A stretch of 64,000 nt of DNA from Hofstenia miamia. Taxonomy: Eukaryota > Xenacoelomorpha > Acoela. The position numbers were made by a program, and so were the translations under genes. The stretch spans positions 871,771 to 935,770 of the forward strand of contig SCFE01000104.1 in NCBI GenBank assembly GCA_004352715.1. The letters are read 5' to 3'. A model generated the notes under the pieces. That model did no database searches. It saw only the letters and a list, made by a program, of their open reading frames with translations, and was not told the origin of the DNA. Numbering within the stretch: the first letter of the stretch is position 1; each line of letters begins with the position of its first letter. This document shows positions 34,965-47,162 of this stretch, piece by piece.

Positions 34965-37900
34965 ATAAAATTAAATTTGATGTTAGGAATGAATATTAGT
35001 GAATTTCGTCATTACCAACTGTTAAATCAATTAGTTAAAAAGAAAATTTTTTATATTTAATGACGTCATTAAAAAATAATTACGGAATCAAATTTCTGAC
35101 AATTGCAAATTTATATTGGTAATATTGAACAATCTTTGTGCATGGGTTTGTCTTAGTGTCATTCTCTAATGCAGAGTTAGGTTAGGGAAAGGAAGAAATC
35201 CTCGTTTTCCAGAGTCGAAAAATCACAGGTCAAATTGGGTTAATGCCAATCAATTAAGTGATTTAATATTCGTGAAGTTTGAAAATTTCCTCAAAATCTT
35301 CATATTAACCAATTCATTTTATTTAGTATTAATATTAATATTTCAATTGGAATCCCGTGGGATGAGATGGAACAAACGACAGGCCTGTATATTTTAATGT
35401 TATAATAGGTTAAAATATAAAAATTTGTAAAACATTATCGGTGCAAAATTTTAATTATTCTAGTGGGCACACAAGCAAAGATGGATATGTATTCGGATTG
35501 GGTAGGAACATCAGTATATGTAGGTAGTGAATGGGACAATAAAATTAAACAAAGTCACCATTTGGAACGACTAGAACTCATTTTTCATCAAAATTTACAT
35601 ATCACGAGATTATCTTTCTATCGAACTTTTTAAGAGCGTGGACGTGGACATGTATGATGAAAATCATCTATTCTGATAAAATATACGTATATGAATGAAA
35701 GTTTGTTAGCCTCATGTCATTTTAAATGAACGCCTACGGCGAAAGTTGCAGGCGGTTTCGGGAGCATGATTTTAAATGTCAAAGAATATAATTTTAGAAA
35801 TAGAACTATTCAACTTCGCTAAAACTTAATTACTCATAAATTGAAATTGAAACATCTAAGACTTTAATTTTAAGAGAACTTCTTCGTACAATTGATAAAT
35901 AGTAACTGACTGTAAGCTCTTGATTAAGCCAGACATGCATACAATGAAGCCTATGCAACCATAGAAAAAACTTTCCAGTCTATTTGATCGATGAATAGCA
36001 GAAAAACTGATCCTGAACTGGAATCACTAGCTTAAAAAACTATCGCTGCGTTTTATACAAATTGTCTATAAAATAATTTTAAAATTTACAAGATAATTAG
36101 AAAATCAGAATTTTCCTTTGATAAAAGCCTTGTATTAAGGAATAAATTCTTCAGTCAATCTTGACAATTTAATAAATTTGATAGAATTTAAATTATGTTA
36201 ATGCATTTTCAAAAGTCATTCAAACACCTCCAATAGGGAAATATTGAATATTAATTTAGGAAGCTAAATGAATCGTCCTATAATTGCTGATTTTTAATAA
36301 ATTTAAAAAATTTATTCTTGATGTGGAATTGAATCAATGAAAAATTCAATGGACATATAATATCAAATTTATCTTAACCAAAGTACGTCAAACATGAAGT
36401 GAATATTTAATAGTGGCGCATCTTGCTTATAATTAACATAAAGTTAAGCTTAAAATACTGTTGTAGTTTATAAAATAGTGGTCTTAGAAATTTCATTATT
36501 AAGAAAATAATTCTTAATTAAAATACTAACTTGTTTTGGTGTATTGTATTTCTGCTGAAGTCTTAAAATAGACTAACAAGACTTATATTAACAAAAGTGT
36601 AGATAATTTGCAAAATATTAATATAGTTACAGTCGTGGACACAGGTTTTTGTAAAAGAACATTTTTGAGGAAATATATTTGTAACGCATTTGTTTCAAGT
36701 TTTTACCAGCTAGTGATTGTTGAGGTACCTGTCTTCTGTTGTAATTACAAACTTATTGTTCTGGTAGCCGTTGATTAAATTGTCTCCAATTACAGTTGCT
36801 AATAGAAATACAGCAATTCAGCTTCCACATTTCATTCAATCATTTTACGGTCCGCAGAGAACGAAAAATAGAAGCACCTATGGTCACAATTTTATCCAAT
36901 AGATCTATCAGACGTTATTTATCCCATTAAGAAACCAAATTTTTTCCGAATTTGCGTTAAAATGAACTCAATTTTTATTAGGTTATTAACGATATATGCT
37001 GTTTAGACATCTTAATCGAAGCCTATAAGCGAGAATGCCCCTGTGAGATATCAAACGGGTACGAAATATGTAGTATTAGCTCCGTCCATACTCTGGCAAC
37101 ATTCAGTAACACGATTTATTTTGAATTAGCCATTTAAAATGCACGTTAACTTGTCACGAGATAAGTCGTAGCAGGTCAAAATATTTTTTGAAAATAAAAT
37201 TAAGATATCTTGTCCCTTTCGAATTGCAAAGAGGTGGTCTTCTCGAATCAATCAAAGATTGAACTTTATCCACCAAGGAGGAAGTATATTCCTTAACCTC
37301 CTGAAATGCATCGTAAAGATTGATATTGCACAAAGAAAGCTAAATTTAGTCAGTCGATAACTTGTTTGGAGAGCAATCCGGGAACATAAAGGATAGCTAA
37401 ATGTCCTGGTTCCGTAAATGCACTTGAATTCCAGCCGATAGTTTCCCAAGAGTTCCCTCAACTGCATACAAGCCCGTCATTGCTTTTTAATAAGATGGGG
37501 CATCACCGTCGACATCAGCACTTTTTGATTATTTTAACGTAAGCCTTCTCTGAAGCTACTCTCTTCCCACGACTGATTTATTGATAATTAGCCTGTTTTC
37601 TAATTGGAATTTTTCGAAATCTTTGATGGTTTCCCCAACAATTTTTAAAAGTTTATAACTCACGAGCTAATGAAGATATTTAAAAGTCTAAAAACACCAC
37701 AAGATATAAAATCGTTTCCTTTTTCTCTTCGACTTAATTTCGCGACAAGCTCTGAATTTGTGCACTCCGCGCCTGGACGAGACTCATACAGTTTGTTTTT
37801 AAAAATCAAAATCAAAAAAATGGTAAGTTGTTGTTCCTATGTACATTAGAATCTGAACATATCTGAACACTAACACTAGGTATGGAAACACTGATTATTT

Positions 37901-38577
37901 TTAAAAAAACTCGGAATTCTCATTGAAAAAAAATTCTTATTTGCATGTTTTGCAGGCATACAACTATTTTTTGGCACAGTCTTCATCATTGCATGAGCGG
38001 GCCCGACCCCATTGATGTGTCCATGTAATAAACTTTCAGTATTTCTTAACAGGCTCTGATAAAATTGGGCAAACATGCGAAAAAATCGATTTGTTACGCA
38101 AAAGTAAAACTATTAGAATTAGGTTTAGGAACCTATGGAAAAACTGCGTAAGCCTTCGAAACTCAACTTTATTAGATGAGCTCTAAGATGAAGAATGGTA
38201 CAAAATAGACAATTCTGCAATATACAAGTTTATGAATGGTTACCTACAGAAATTACTAATATTATTAGTGAGAAAGGTCAGGCATTGTCGCGTAGCATTC
38301 CTGCCAAGTTTCCTAAGAGAATTTCATGCCAAATAAAGGTAATTATTATATTGGTTTTATTTTTTTATTGATAAATATTTTGTTGCAAACACTTTTTTGC
38401 TTAAACAATTTATTACATTTTCTAGTTTTTAAAGTTTACTGTAGGTTTGTTTCTAATATCCAAATGTGTGGAATGTATAAAAATTTCCTTAATTAAAGCG
38501 CTCGAGTTCAAGTTATATGAGTAAATAAGTATGGCATCAATATAGAACTGTGGATTTGTTTATCTTATCTCAAACAG
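34965..38577. other. AT-rich DNA, no supported gene
   Basis: 37240-37560 is less AT-biased, and all three minus-strand frames have partly open stretches (for example KEYTSSLVDKVQSLIDSRRP). That may be a decayed coding sequence, but I cannot identify it. Confidence 0.5.
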
Positions 38578-38765
38578 ATATTAAACCCTTGCAAAATGCA
38601 AGGACGAGACCAAAAAAGCCAATCCTGTTCTTTCTTCTCTGGTTTTGGAAACAAATATTTTTATATTGGGATCTATCAGCCTTACTACTCTTTCTGTTTT
38701 CATTCAATGTGAGAGGTTCATCAACAAGTTCATATTTCCCGAAAACAACCATCGTATCTCCCAAG
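38578..38765. CDS. Candidate internal exon, strand unresolved
   Basis: A 188-bp stretch of balanced composition. On the plus strand it has a good acceptor (ttatctcaaacag|) and a strong donor (cccaag|gtaagg), with one open frame of 62 codons. On the minus strand the same DNA is open from an acceptor-like gcgatctcag near 38806. It reads TMVVFGKYELVDEPLTLNEN, then a basic segment and RIGFFGLVLAFCKGLI, which looks like the start of a membrane helix and is more protein-like. The minus-strand donor (gtttga) is poor. I do not recognise either product. Confidence 0.3.
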
Positions 38766-40377
38766 GTAAGGTTAGCAAAACAAACATGTTGGCAAAAATC
38801 TGAGATCGCAATGTTTAAGTGAGTTAGCAATATTATTTTATATCTTAGACCCCCTTTTGCAGATGTTAACTATCTATGTGATACCCATCTACTCTGAATA
38901 TTTCAAATGAGCGAGTGTCCAGCATTTATTCTAAATTCGCATTAAAGCCTCTATTGACAATTACATAAAAACGCAATGTATCAAAAATGTCTTCAATGAC
39001 CTATCCCACAAATGAATTATTAAACTACAGATGTAAAAATTGAAAGCTTTTATTCTTCAAACAATAAATCAAATTTGTTGTTCTTAAACTGAAGTTGCCA
39101 ACAAGGCAGATGTACTTTCTAGTAAATATTTTTTGCGATAACATTGATTGTAAATTTCCTGAGAAAAATTTTCAATGTTTTGCTTAGTTTCTTGATGTTC
39201 CCAATTTGAAAGAATTAGTGCAGGTTGCAATAAAAAAATTTGCGTTTTCATATAAGCTCGCAAAAGCAGAAACCCGCTCAGCCATCTCGTTTAAAGCAGA
39301 GATGCACACGACCAGAATTTTTCAGCCCCAGCTTGCAAAGTATTATATCAACTATGTTGTTGAACCATTGTGAATTTTTTGGTGAATTGAAAAATATTAT
39401 TAAACGAGGGCGCAATTTGCATTAAGATTTTAGCAGCGTCAGTTTTCATCAAATTTCATAATATATTTAGAACTATATAATGAAAAACCTAATTTCAGGA
39501 CTATTTTTAACAATATGGAAGTATTTCATCAACATCAAATAGGTTGATTTTCCCTTTTAAATTAATTTTTATTAATCGTTACAGTAATCAGGCCCAATGC
39601 CCCTAACAAAATGACATTATTTTATGTTCATTGATTTACCATAGTCGGTGCTCGCCCTGTGTTTGTTTGTCTACTAATGTAAATAATACCTCCTGGACAT
39701 TCCAATATATCATCTATAATTGAGTAGAATTTCAAAATTCTTAAATTTTTCCTAGTTCTAATTTAAACTTAGAACTCAATCAAATCAATATTGTCAGACA
39801 CAAAATTTAGTTCTAAGTGAATTGATGCTTTGGCATTGGATAGACTTCTTATAATCGTGGTTATAATTTAGCAACTTTAGTTATCTTAAAATTGAAATTC
39901 AATTTTTGTCACCTTAGGTAACGTCAGGAAAACCCTGATTTGTGTATCTATTATTTGTTTTCATTAAAATAAGTTTAATTACTAATATTATTTAAGAAAA
40001 ATTGCATAACATGGAATAAAGAATTTCTAAAACATTTTATATAATATGCAAGTGTAAACTTGTTCTTGAGAGAAGTTTAATAATTTATTTCCTATTAATT
40101 ATTGAGAAAAGAACTCTTATTAACTCTTTTTGAGATTTAGCCGTTTGATGATGTCGTACCTTTGAAATTTTTTTACTGATTAAATTTATTGGAAATTTAG
40201 TAAATGTTTCTAATCATTTGAAAATTTTTTGTAACACATGCAAATTGCAACTGTTGAAATAATTTTTAGTATATAATTTCATTCTATCAGAATATAAAAA
40301 ATATGTAAAGCCAAAAATGAACATTTCAAATGCATACAAGGTATAATTTTACTTTTGTATTAATGTACATATATATN
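38766..40377. other. AT-rich non-coding DNA
   Basis: Nothing recognised. Ends at a single N within a short (TA)n. Confidence 0.6.
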
Positions 40378-40700
40378 ATCGCGCCTAATCAAAATAATAA
40401 TGCATGGATTAAGCTGCTGAATTTTACATATTTGTATTGTTTTTGAGTAGTTAAAGATCTCAACAATGCTTTATTTAGATCTGTCTACAATTTTTATTCA
40501 AAAAGATTGCATAAATTTTGTTTTGAATCGAGTTTGGGTACCTTACGACGGGAGCTTTGCTTAATTTTTACAATGGAAGAGCGATTTTCATGCAACTTTG
40601 TTTGCATTTGAACAGCTGTGGTGTCTTTAACACAACGTTCGACCATCTGAGAGTGACACTTGTATCCGAGAACCTGCAGCGGGGCATGAAACAGTTTTTT
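40378..40700. mobile_element. Detached end fragment of the hAT-like element
   Basis: Starts atcgcgcctaatcaaaataa and is almost identical to 41325-41610 for about 290 bp. It then continues for some 30 bp (to gcggggcatga) in a way that matches the inverted copy at 44500-44530 rather than the left end. It is therefore the subterminal part of a second, otherwise missing copy of the element, and it lacks the outer 120 bp. The junction carries a single N and (TA)n, so mis-assembly is possible. Confidence 0.75.
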
Positions 40701-41205
40701 AAGCAAAATTTCTGACATTCATAACGAATGGAGGCTCTTCCACCAATTCTGATTCCCAAAAAATCAAATATATATATATAGAATGGAACATTTTTTCTTA
40801 GAAATTGAAATAGGCTATGAAATTTCAGTTTGTTGATGTCATGCGATGTGTTTTACATGTATGAAGCAAGCACACAAATAAATCTGCTTTATTTTTTTGT
40901 GCAAAAATTTCTATAATATAATTATTTAAAACTATGTTTGCCATTTTTAGTAACCCTAACCTGGTTCAATTTTTAGGTAATTTAATTAAGATTAAACCCA
41001 CAAAATATGGAAAGATAAATTTTTAGAAAATTTAAAATTGCTATTGGTTATTTTATTGATTTTCCAATGAATTGTATTTTATTCAACAATTCCCTTAGAT
41101 TTAGGTTAAAAATAACTCGGTCTCATATTATCGACACATGTTAGTAAAAAGGACAATCTAATTAACTCTTTCAGAACCAGACGTTTAAACGAAATGGATG
41201 TCCGT

Positions 41206-41610
41206 TAGGGTGGATCGAAAAAAACATAATTACTTGAAATTTTATGGCAGTGTTATTTTTAGGTTTAATATGATTCCAAACAAACAAAAAAAACAAAAAA
41301 AACTAATTTTAATGTATGCTTGCTATCGCGCCTAATCAAAATAATAATGCATGGATTAAGCTGCTGAATTTTACATATTTGTATTGTTTTTGAGTAGTTA
41401 AAGATTTCAACAATGCTTTATTTAGATCTGTCTACAATTTTTATTCAAAAAGATTGCATAAATTTTGTTTTGAATCGAGTTTGGGTACCTTACGACGGGA
41501 GCTTTGCTTAATTTTTACAATGGAAGAGGGATTTTCATGCAACTTTGTTTGCATTTGAACAGCTGTTGTGTCTTTAACCCAACGTTCGACCATCTGAGAG
41601 TGACACTTGT
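41206..41610 (+). repeat. Left terminal inverted repeat of the hAT-like element
   Basis: About 405 bp, inversely homologous to 44527-44939. Similarity stops at gacacttgta, where the captured endonuclease fragment begins. Confidence 0.85.
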
Positions 41611-41611
41611 A

Positions 41612-41917
41612 AACATTGTTTATTGCAGACCTCAACAAAATAAGCGTGCTTGCGAAGGATTGATAAGGAAAATGTTAGCTGATGTCATTAAACAATATCC
41701 GAGAGCGTATTTGGTTATCATTGGTGATGCTAATCAACGTAAAATAACTTTTTGTGAGTCTATAGGACTACATAATTGTGTTATTACGGAAGCTACATAC
41801 ATGCTGAANAATAGCGGCATTTTAAATGTAATTTTCACGCAAAATCAAAATAGCAATGTAATTTGTACTTTTGCGTTATCTCCCCACCACATAATACCTT
41901 TTATAGCTTGTTGTTAA
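41612..41917 (+). pseudogene. LINE APE-type endonuclease fragment captured inside the hAT-like element
   Basis: The plus-strand frame reads NIVYCRPQQNKRACEGLIRK, then YPRAYLVIIGDANQRKITF, then SGILNVIFTQNQ and LSPHHII. This follows the order VYRPP ... GDFN ... LD-x-I-x-T ... SDH of the C-terminal half of LINE endonucleases, with the N of GDFN preserved (GDAN) but SDH degraded to SPHH. One codon contains an N at 41810. It lies in the opposite orientation to the transposase and is the only part of its parent LINE present. The first residues of the open frame come from the TIR, not the endonuclease. Confidence 0.65.
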
Positions 41918-41980
41918 TTCATTTTGCAACGCACTAAATATTTTTGTAACAGCTTTGCTCGCATTAGACAAAAGAATGCT

Positions 41981-42640
41981 GCTCCGTCACATGAGATAGC
42001 AACTAAGGTTTTCAAGAATTTTATTGATGTTAAAAAAGGTAAAAATTGACTCCGCAATGTCATGTGCTTTTTGTGCTTTTGGCGTCATAAATCCCAAATA
42101 AGACCAATCAAACTGTTTTACCAATGTATAGTTTTCAGCTTTGATTTTGTTTTCGTAGAATTTTGTTCCCACTTTTTTACGGGTAAGCACTTTGTCGCGT
42201 CTTCCATCAAAGCCTAGGCAACCATCCAGTGTCACAGACTCGGTTTTAGCATCCAGAATCCTTTTCTTGACAGCACGTCTGATTGATGAACGATCAACCA
42301 CTGTAGGAGTTTCTGTTGAGGACAAAGCTGCAGAAACTATTGAGGATGTGGTCCTATCTGAGAGAGAAAACCGAAGTTTCATTTCTGAAACTGGTGTCAA
42401 GTCAACTTTAATATTTGTTTGCCTGTGTGAAATTGTTGAAACATAGTCCTCATCATTTTTGTTTTCGACTTGGTCTTCATCATCATCTGTACTGAAATCA
42501 CATATTAATTGAGACATTTCTGAAATAGTATGAGTTTTATTGCAACCCCTTTGTTTCTTTCGTTTTCTGTCTGCTTTTCGTTGCCATTTTACTGATGTTT
42601 TAATATCCTTACAGCAAGATATTATCATCAACCGAGAGCC
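41981..42640 (-). pseudogene. Duplicated middle part of the hAT-like transposase (copy A)
   Basis: Nearly identical at DNA level to 43196-43855, offset about 1214 bp. It includes RLMIISCCKDIKTSVKWQRK, an acidic DDDEDQ stretch, LTPVSEMKLRFSLSDRT, SVTLDGCLGFDGRRDKVLT and KKVGTKFYENKIKAENY. It lacks the N-terminal region and loses homology after the first residues of the DIAESIFTFF segment. In frame it is fused on its 5' side to the truncated C-terminal part (GPRNLFFLVRESQKI), so the 252-aa open frame (41987-42745) is a rearrangement product, not a natural protein. Confidence 0.75.
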
Positions 42641-43115
42641 TTTTTGGCTGATCTTTTGACTTTCACGGACAAGAAAAAATAAATTCCTGGGACCATATAT
42701 GGCAGATTCATGCGTTTTTTTGGATAAGGAACCATGCTGGTGCATAGATTCTTACAACATATGTCACCAAGGAGACAAGTGAATAAGGGGGATTTACCGT
42801 GCAGCAGTTCTTATCCATCAACTGTGGCTCAATGCATCTATTTTTTCATGCTGAAGGGAATTGTCCATAATCCCAGTCGTAATTGCTGTGCAGATTCGGA
42901 ATAAATATCTTTGGTCACTGGATAAAGTTTTTCTGATACAATCCGGAACATATGGCATATTTGAAGAACGAATGACACGAAACTGAACTGGTGTTAGTTA
43001 GATAAATCAAAGGGCTGGTTTCCAATAGGCCCTTTTAGTTGATTTCCACTTACAATTTTTCCCATCAGCTCCTTTTATGAGATTTCTCAAAGGTAATTCA
43101 TTTACATGAAACATG
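42641..43115 (-). pseudogene. C-terminal part of the hAT-like transposase, frameshifted
   Basis: After a frameshift near 43110 the minus strand gives HVNELPLRNLIKGADGKNC, then about 43000-42890 PDCIRKTLSSDQRYLFRICT. This is followed by LSHS..., VYAP-type residues (VVRIYAPAWFLIQKNA) and GPRNLFFLVRESQKI. I recall these landmarks (HANELPLRHL, SSDQKYL, LSHSRWLTTANR, YAPxWF) from a widespread uncharacterised transposase-like family in invertebrates. Several stops and shifts are present. It ends abruptly where copy A begins. Confidence 0.6.
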
Positions 43116-44313
43116 CAAATAAACCATTCAATTTTTTGCCAACAAAGGATTCAAATGTACTTATTACGCCTCCTTTCCAACCAGTATTCACATTCGCTCC
43201 GTCACATGAGATAGCAACTAAGTTTTCAAGAATGTTATTGTCACGCAAAAAGGTAAATATTGACTCCGCAATGTCATGTGCTTTTCCAGTTTTTGGCGTC
43301 ACAAATCCCAAATAAGACCCATCAGACTGGTTTACCAATGTATAGTTTTCAGCTTTGATTTTGTTTTCGTAGAATTTTGTTCCCACTTTTTTACGGGTAA
43401 GCACTTTGTCGCGTCTTCCATCAAAGCCTAGGCAACCATCCAGTGTCACAGACTCGGTTTTAGCATCCAGAATCCTTTTCTTGACAGCACGTGTGATTGA
43501 TGAACGATCAACCACTGTAGGAGTTTCTGTTGAGGACAAAGCTGCAGAAACTATTGAGGATGTGGCCCTATCTGAGAGAGAAAACCGAAGTTTCATTTCT
43601 GTAACTGGTGTCAAGTCAACTTTAATATTTGTGTGCCTGTGTGAAATTGTTGAAACATAGTCCTCATCATTTTTGTTTTCGATTTGGTCTTCATCATCAT
43701 CTGTACTGAAATCACATATTAATTGAGACATTTCTGAAATAGTATGAGTTTTATTGCATCTACTTTGTTCCTTTCGTTTTCTGTCTGCTTTTCGTTGCCA
43801 TTTTACTGATGTTTTAATATCCTTACAGCAGGATATTATCATCAACCGAGGGCTTTTTTAATCTTCAAAAAATTCCAACTCAGCTGTTGGGATAACTTGC
43901 AAATTTGCAACATTAAATAACTCAGACAGGGCTTTGGAGGTTTTCTCAAGTTTTTCGATGAAAATCCGAGATTTTATTCCATTTGCATACCGTTTTGCTT
44001 TTGGAATTTTGCTAAAGTTTGTATATATCCTGTAAATATCTAAAACCTTCTCTGTTATCCTTTTAAAACTAATAGTTGGAATAGAAGCATATGTATAAAT
44101 TTTCTGAACTTCAGTAGCAACCTCTTTAGCAATTTCATACTTTAGTTTTGTTCTTTGCTGCGATCCATCTTTGTTGGGAGAAAGTTGTATATGTAAGAAA
44201 CATTTTCCAACGTCTTTTTTTGTTGGTAACTGGGTCTTCGGTAAAGCTGATGGGTATCCAAACCCTTCATTAAATGTACTATCCCTTAAACTCATTGTAG
44301 ATGCAAGTAGCAA
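43102..44313 (-). pseudogene. hAT-like transposase, N-terminal and middle part (copy B)
   Basis: One minus-strand frame runs about 400 codons with a single stop at 43858-43860. Residues 1-151 begin MLLASTMSLRDSTFNEGFGY and contain YEIAKEVATEVQKIYTYASI. After the stop the middle part carries RLMIISCCKDIKTSVKW, FSTDDDEDQ, LDGCLGFDGRRDKVL and, near its end, LVAISCDGANVNTGWKGG. The CDGANVNTG box is probably the second catalytic-acid region of an RNase H-fold transposase. This is an inference from its position and from similar motifs in relatives. The stop sits at the junction that defines the tandem duplication. Confidence 0.7.
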
Positions 44314-44526
44314 ATTATATAACTCTGGTTAGTTAACAATAAACCCCGATATATATGTAGAAAAAACTCAAACAGAGGTGCAAAGTGGCAACAACTGGCA
44401 TTAACGAATTACAAAATGTTTTCATTTCTATCAGCGTTATCAATTTCAAAATATGACTAATATTTAGCCAATGCTGTGAGCAAGACTGCGACAGTGTGTA
44501 TCATGCCCTCTTCAGCCCTTCACGGT

Positions 44527-44939
44527 TATAAGTGTCACCCCCAGATGATCTAACATTGTGTTAAGGACACCATAGCCACAGCTGTTCAAATGCAACAAAG
44601 GTTGCATGAAAATCACTCTTCCATTGTAAAAATTAAGCAAAGCCTCCCGTTGTAAGGTACCCAAACTCGATTCAAAACAAAATTTATGCAATCTTTTTGA
44701 ATAAAAATTGTAGACAGATCTAAATAAAGCATTGTTGAGATCTTTAACTACTCAAAAACAATACAAATATGTAAAATTCAGCAGCTTAATGCATGCATTA
44801 ATATTTTGATTAGGCGCGATAGCATACATTTAAATTAGTTTTTTTTGATATTTTTGCTTGTTTTGAATCATAATACATCTAAAAATAACACTGCCATAAA
44901 TAAAATTTCAAGAAATTATGTTTATTTCGATCCTCCCTA
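44527..44939 (-). repeat. Right terminal inverted repeat of the hAT-like element
   Basis: About 413 bp, inverted relative to 41206-41610. Ends tttcgatcctcccta before the target duplication. Confidence 0.85.
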
Positions 44940-44947
44940 ATGTCCGT

Positions 44948-46670
44948 CATCCCTAAAAATTTATTTATTGTTGAAAATTATAAATTTGTGATACAAACTA
45001 CCATTTATGCTTAGAATAACTCATACAAAAATAAATAGTGAATGGTGCTTGTTGATTCGCAGGCTGTGCAATTACTATTTCATGCTGTGGAAAATTTATT
45101 GAAGTGTTCAAGGTGGCACAAAAAATTTATCACCCCTTTTTTAAATAAAATTATTGAAAAACAACATTTGAGCATAATAATTTCTCATACACATAGTTAG
45201 GAATGTTAGTTGAACTATTTCATATAAAATCAACACATTTATATTCTAGCTATCGTCAGTTTTAGGACGTTTTACACTTAGGTAGAACTTAAGATCAGAA
45301 CTGATATGAGTTAACAGCCTTGCAAATAATACCAATTATATTATATATTACTATACCTAAGAATATATGAAGGTGATTTAAAATGTGGGCTGCTGAGAAA
45401 AGAATCAGACTTGAAAAAATAAACAAATTTTGGCCATTACTTAGATATATAAATCAAGTTGCTGTTAAACATATTAGTGCGTTTCTGTATTCTTGTTTAT
45501 ACAAATTTGGCACATGAGATTAATGGTCTCGTATTCGCTGCACTTACCCTAATGCAAGATGAAGCAATTGTTTGGATTGACTGTTTTTTGGACGCTATCC
45601 AAGATCCAATGTTATTTTAGATATTATACCTTTTTTGAAATCTATGAATTTTGTAGAAATTTTTTTATGAAAATCTATTTTGTATTGAATTTTCTAATTG
45701 TTATTAATTTCACAGCACAATTTGCTGACTTTATCATAGGACCGTTTGCTATGCGGATCGAAGCATTATTCTTTGCAAAATGTTTACTGCTACACAAACA
45801 CTAAGTTTTGTGTCAAATTTATTTTGAAACATTCAACTAACCAGGCATGAGATTGGAATTCAATTTCATCAAAAAAATTTAGAATTTCTTAGAATTTAGT
45901 GTCACAAGATTTGTTTCAGCATCTCTCTAGATTAAAATCCTTAGATCATTTATACATTTACCTACTAGTTCAGACATTCTAATTATTCTTTATACATATG
46001 GTTCAGTGTTGAAATTCCACCTGATTGAAAGTGGGTTCTTACTACTTATTCAGTAAATTTTTATATTTTAATTGAAGTATTTAATATAATTTTGGAAGTT
46101 CGTGGTAAGAATGGACACTCAAAGAAATATCACAAAGCAGCTCTAAGCACAAAATTACATCAAGATCGACAATAAAGAGAAATGTCTACATTGGAAATTG
46201 CTATGCATCAGTGATGCAGAACTTTGATGCATTATACATCATATTAATAAAGAAAATATAAATCCAAATATAAAATAAGAATAGACTTTACAAAAGATTT
46301 TATTAAGAGCAAAGTTGATACAGCAAAATGTGTAAAATTGTCTGTAGCTGGCAATTACAAATGTGATAAAAACAATAGTTCATAGATTTCAAGACACTCT
46401 GAATCTAAGAATTAAGAAATTTAAAGATGACATATGCACCACCGATCTTAAACAATGCGAACGAATTTACAATGTCATTATTATGAAATTACAAATAACA
46501 ATATAATATTAATGAATAGTTGGAATGCTAATGAAGTTTCAAATTTTAGATGCCTAATTTTTACATTTCTACCGCGATTTAATTGATATTCTGAGGAAGC
46601 AATGTGCTGGATTAATATAAATTTATTTTTTTAATATAGACGTTATATATATATATAGATTATGTATGTA

Positions 46671-46720
<50 letters not shown>

Positions 46721-46817
46721 TGACTTCACAACAAACTTAATTTAACACTAATAAAAAATTTTGCAAAAAATGAACTTTAGAAATATCAAATCTTTTCAAT
46801 TTATAAAATGATCTAGT
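44948..46817. other. AT-rich non-coding DNA
   Basis: Complex (TA)n at about 46645-46722. A hydrophobic 81-codon frame at 45559-45804 is Phe/Ile-rich as expected by chance in AT-rich DNA, and I do not call it. Confidence 0.5.
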
Positions 46818-47162
46818 TTATCTGCAATTGCTACAATTGCAAGATAGAAACCATGAGAAATTATTGTTCAATTCAAATTGATTAATAGCATATTCTTCAA
46901 AAAATAAGTAGCTTCTTTGCAATGCCAGGGCGATCATAAATGTAGATAATGGAATTACCTGATATGTAGTTAGCCAAGTAAGTAATACTATCACAACAGT
47001 TGCTATGAAATGTAACCAATTTACATTTAGGATTTTTAAAAAATATTCCGTTTTACTTTCAGAAGAATATTCGTGACAATGTAGTTTATTATTGACATTT
47101 ATAATACTTGCATCCCACCACCATCGATTTTGGTTATGATCGACCAATAACTTTATCACCAT
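46818..47162 (-). CDS. Hypothetical membrane protein ORF or exon (114 aa)
   Basis: I do not recognise it with confidence. The sequence has a polar N-terminal part (DHNQNRWWWDASI), a long hydrophobic stretch at about residues 50-66 (HFIATVVIVLLTWLTTY), and a second at about 71-83 (PLSTFMIALALQRSYLFF). Then comes EEYAINQFELNN. The helix-loop-helix pattern followed by an acidic segment is vaguely like the last helices of an ABC transporter membrane domain, but key residues differ. It could equally be a chance ORF. No good splice sites frame it. Confidence 0.25.
   Translation of the reverse strand: MVIKLLVDHNQNRWWWDASIINVNNKLHCHEYSSESKTEYFLKILNVNWLHFIATVVIVLLTWLTTYQVIPLSTFMIALALQRSYLFFEEYAINQFELNNNFSWFLSCNCSNCR

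Larger units (their letters stand above)
41206..44939. mobile_element. hAT-like DNA transposon with long TIRs and 8-bp target duplication
   Basis: The exact direct repeat atgtccgt flanks the element (41198-41205 and 44940-44947). The ends are tagggtggatcg and, reverse-complemented from the right, tagggaggatcg. Inverted similarity continues inward for about 400 bp on each side (41206-41610 with 44527-44939). An 8-bp duplication and Y-A-R-x-G ends are typical of hAT elements (P elements also make 8-bp duplications). The 3734-bp interior holds, from right to left, the transposase N-terminal and middle part, its C-terminal part, a second copy of the middle part, and an unrelated LINE endonuclease fragment. 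It is defective. Confidence 0.8.

Noticed and set aside
38600-38700. Minus-strand ICFQNQRRKNR resembling helix 3 of a homeodomain (WFQNRR)
   Set aside because: The invariant Trp and first Arg are replaced, no other homeodomain residues precede it, and a membrane-type segment follows.
42192-43660. Two near-identical 84-aa plus-strand frames (42192-42446 and 43406-43660)
   Set aside because: Antisense shadows of the duplicated transposase middle part.
46818-47162. Assignment of the membrane ORF to an ABC transporter
   Set aside because: Only hydrophobic periodicity matches. No signature residues, ATPase domain or splice sites were found, so it is kept as hypothetical.
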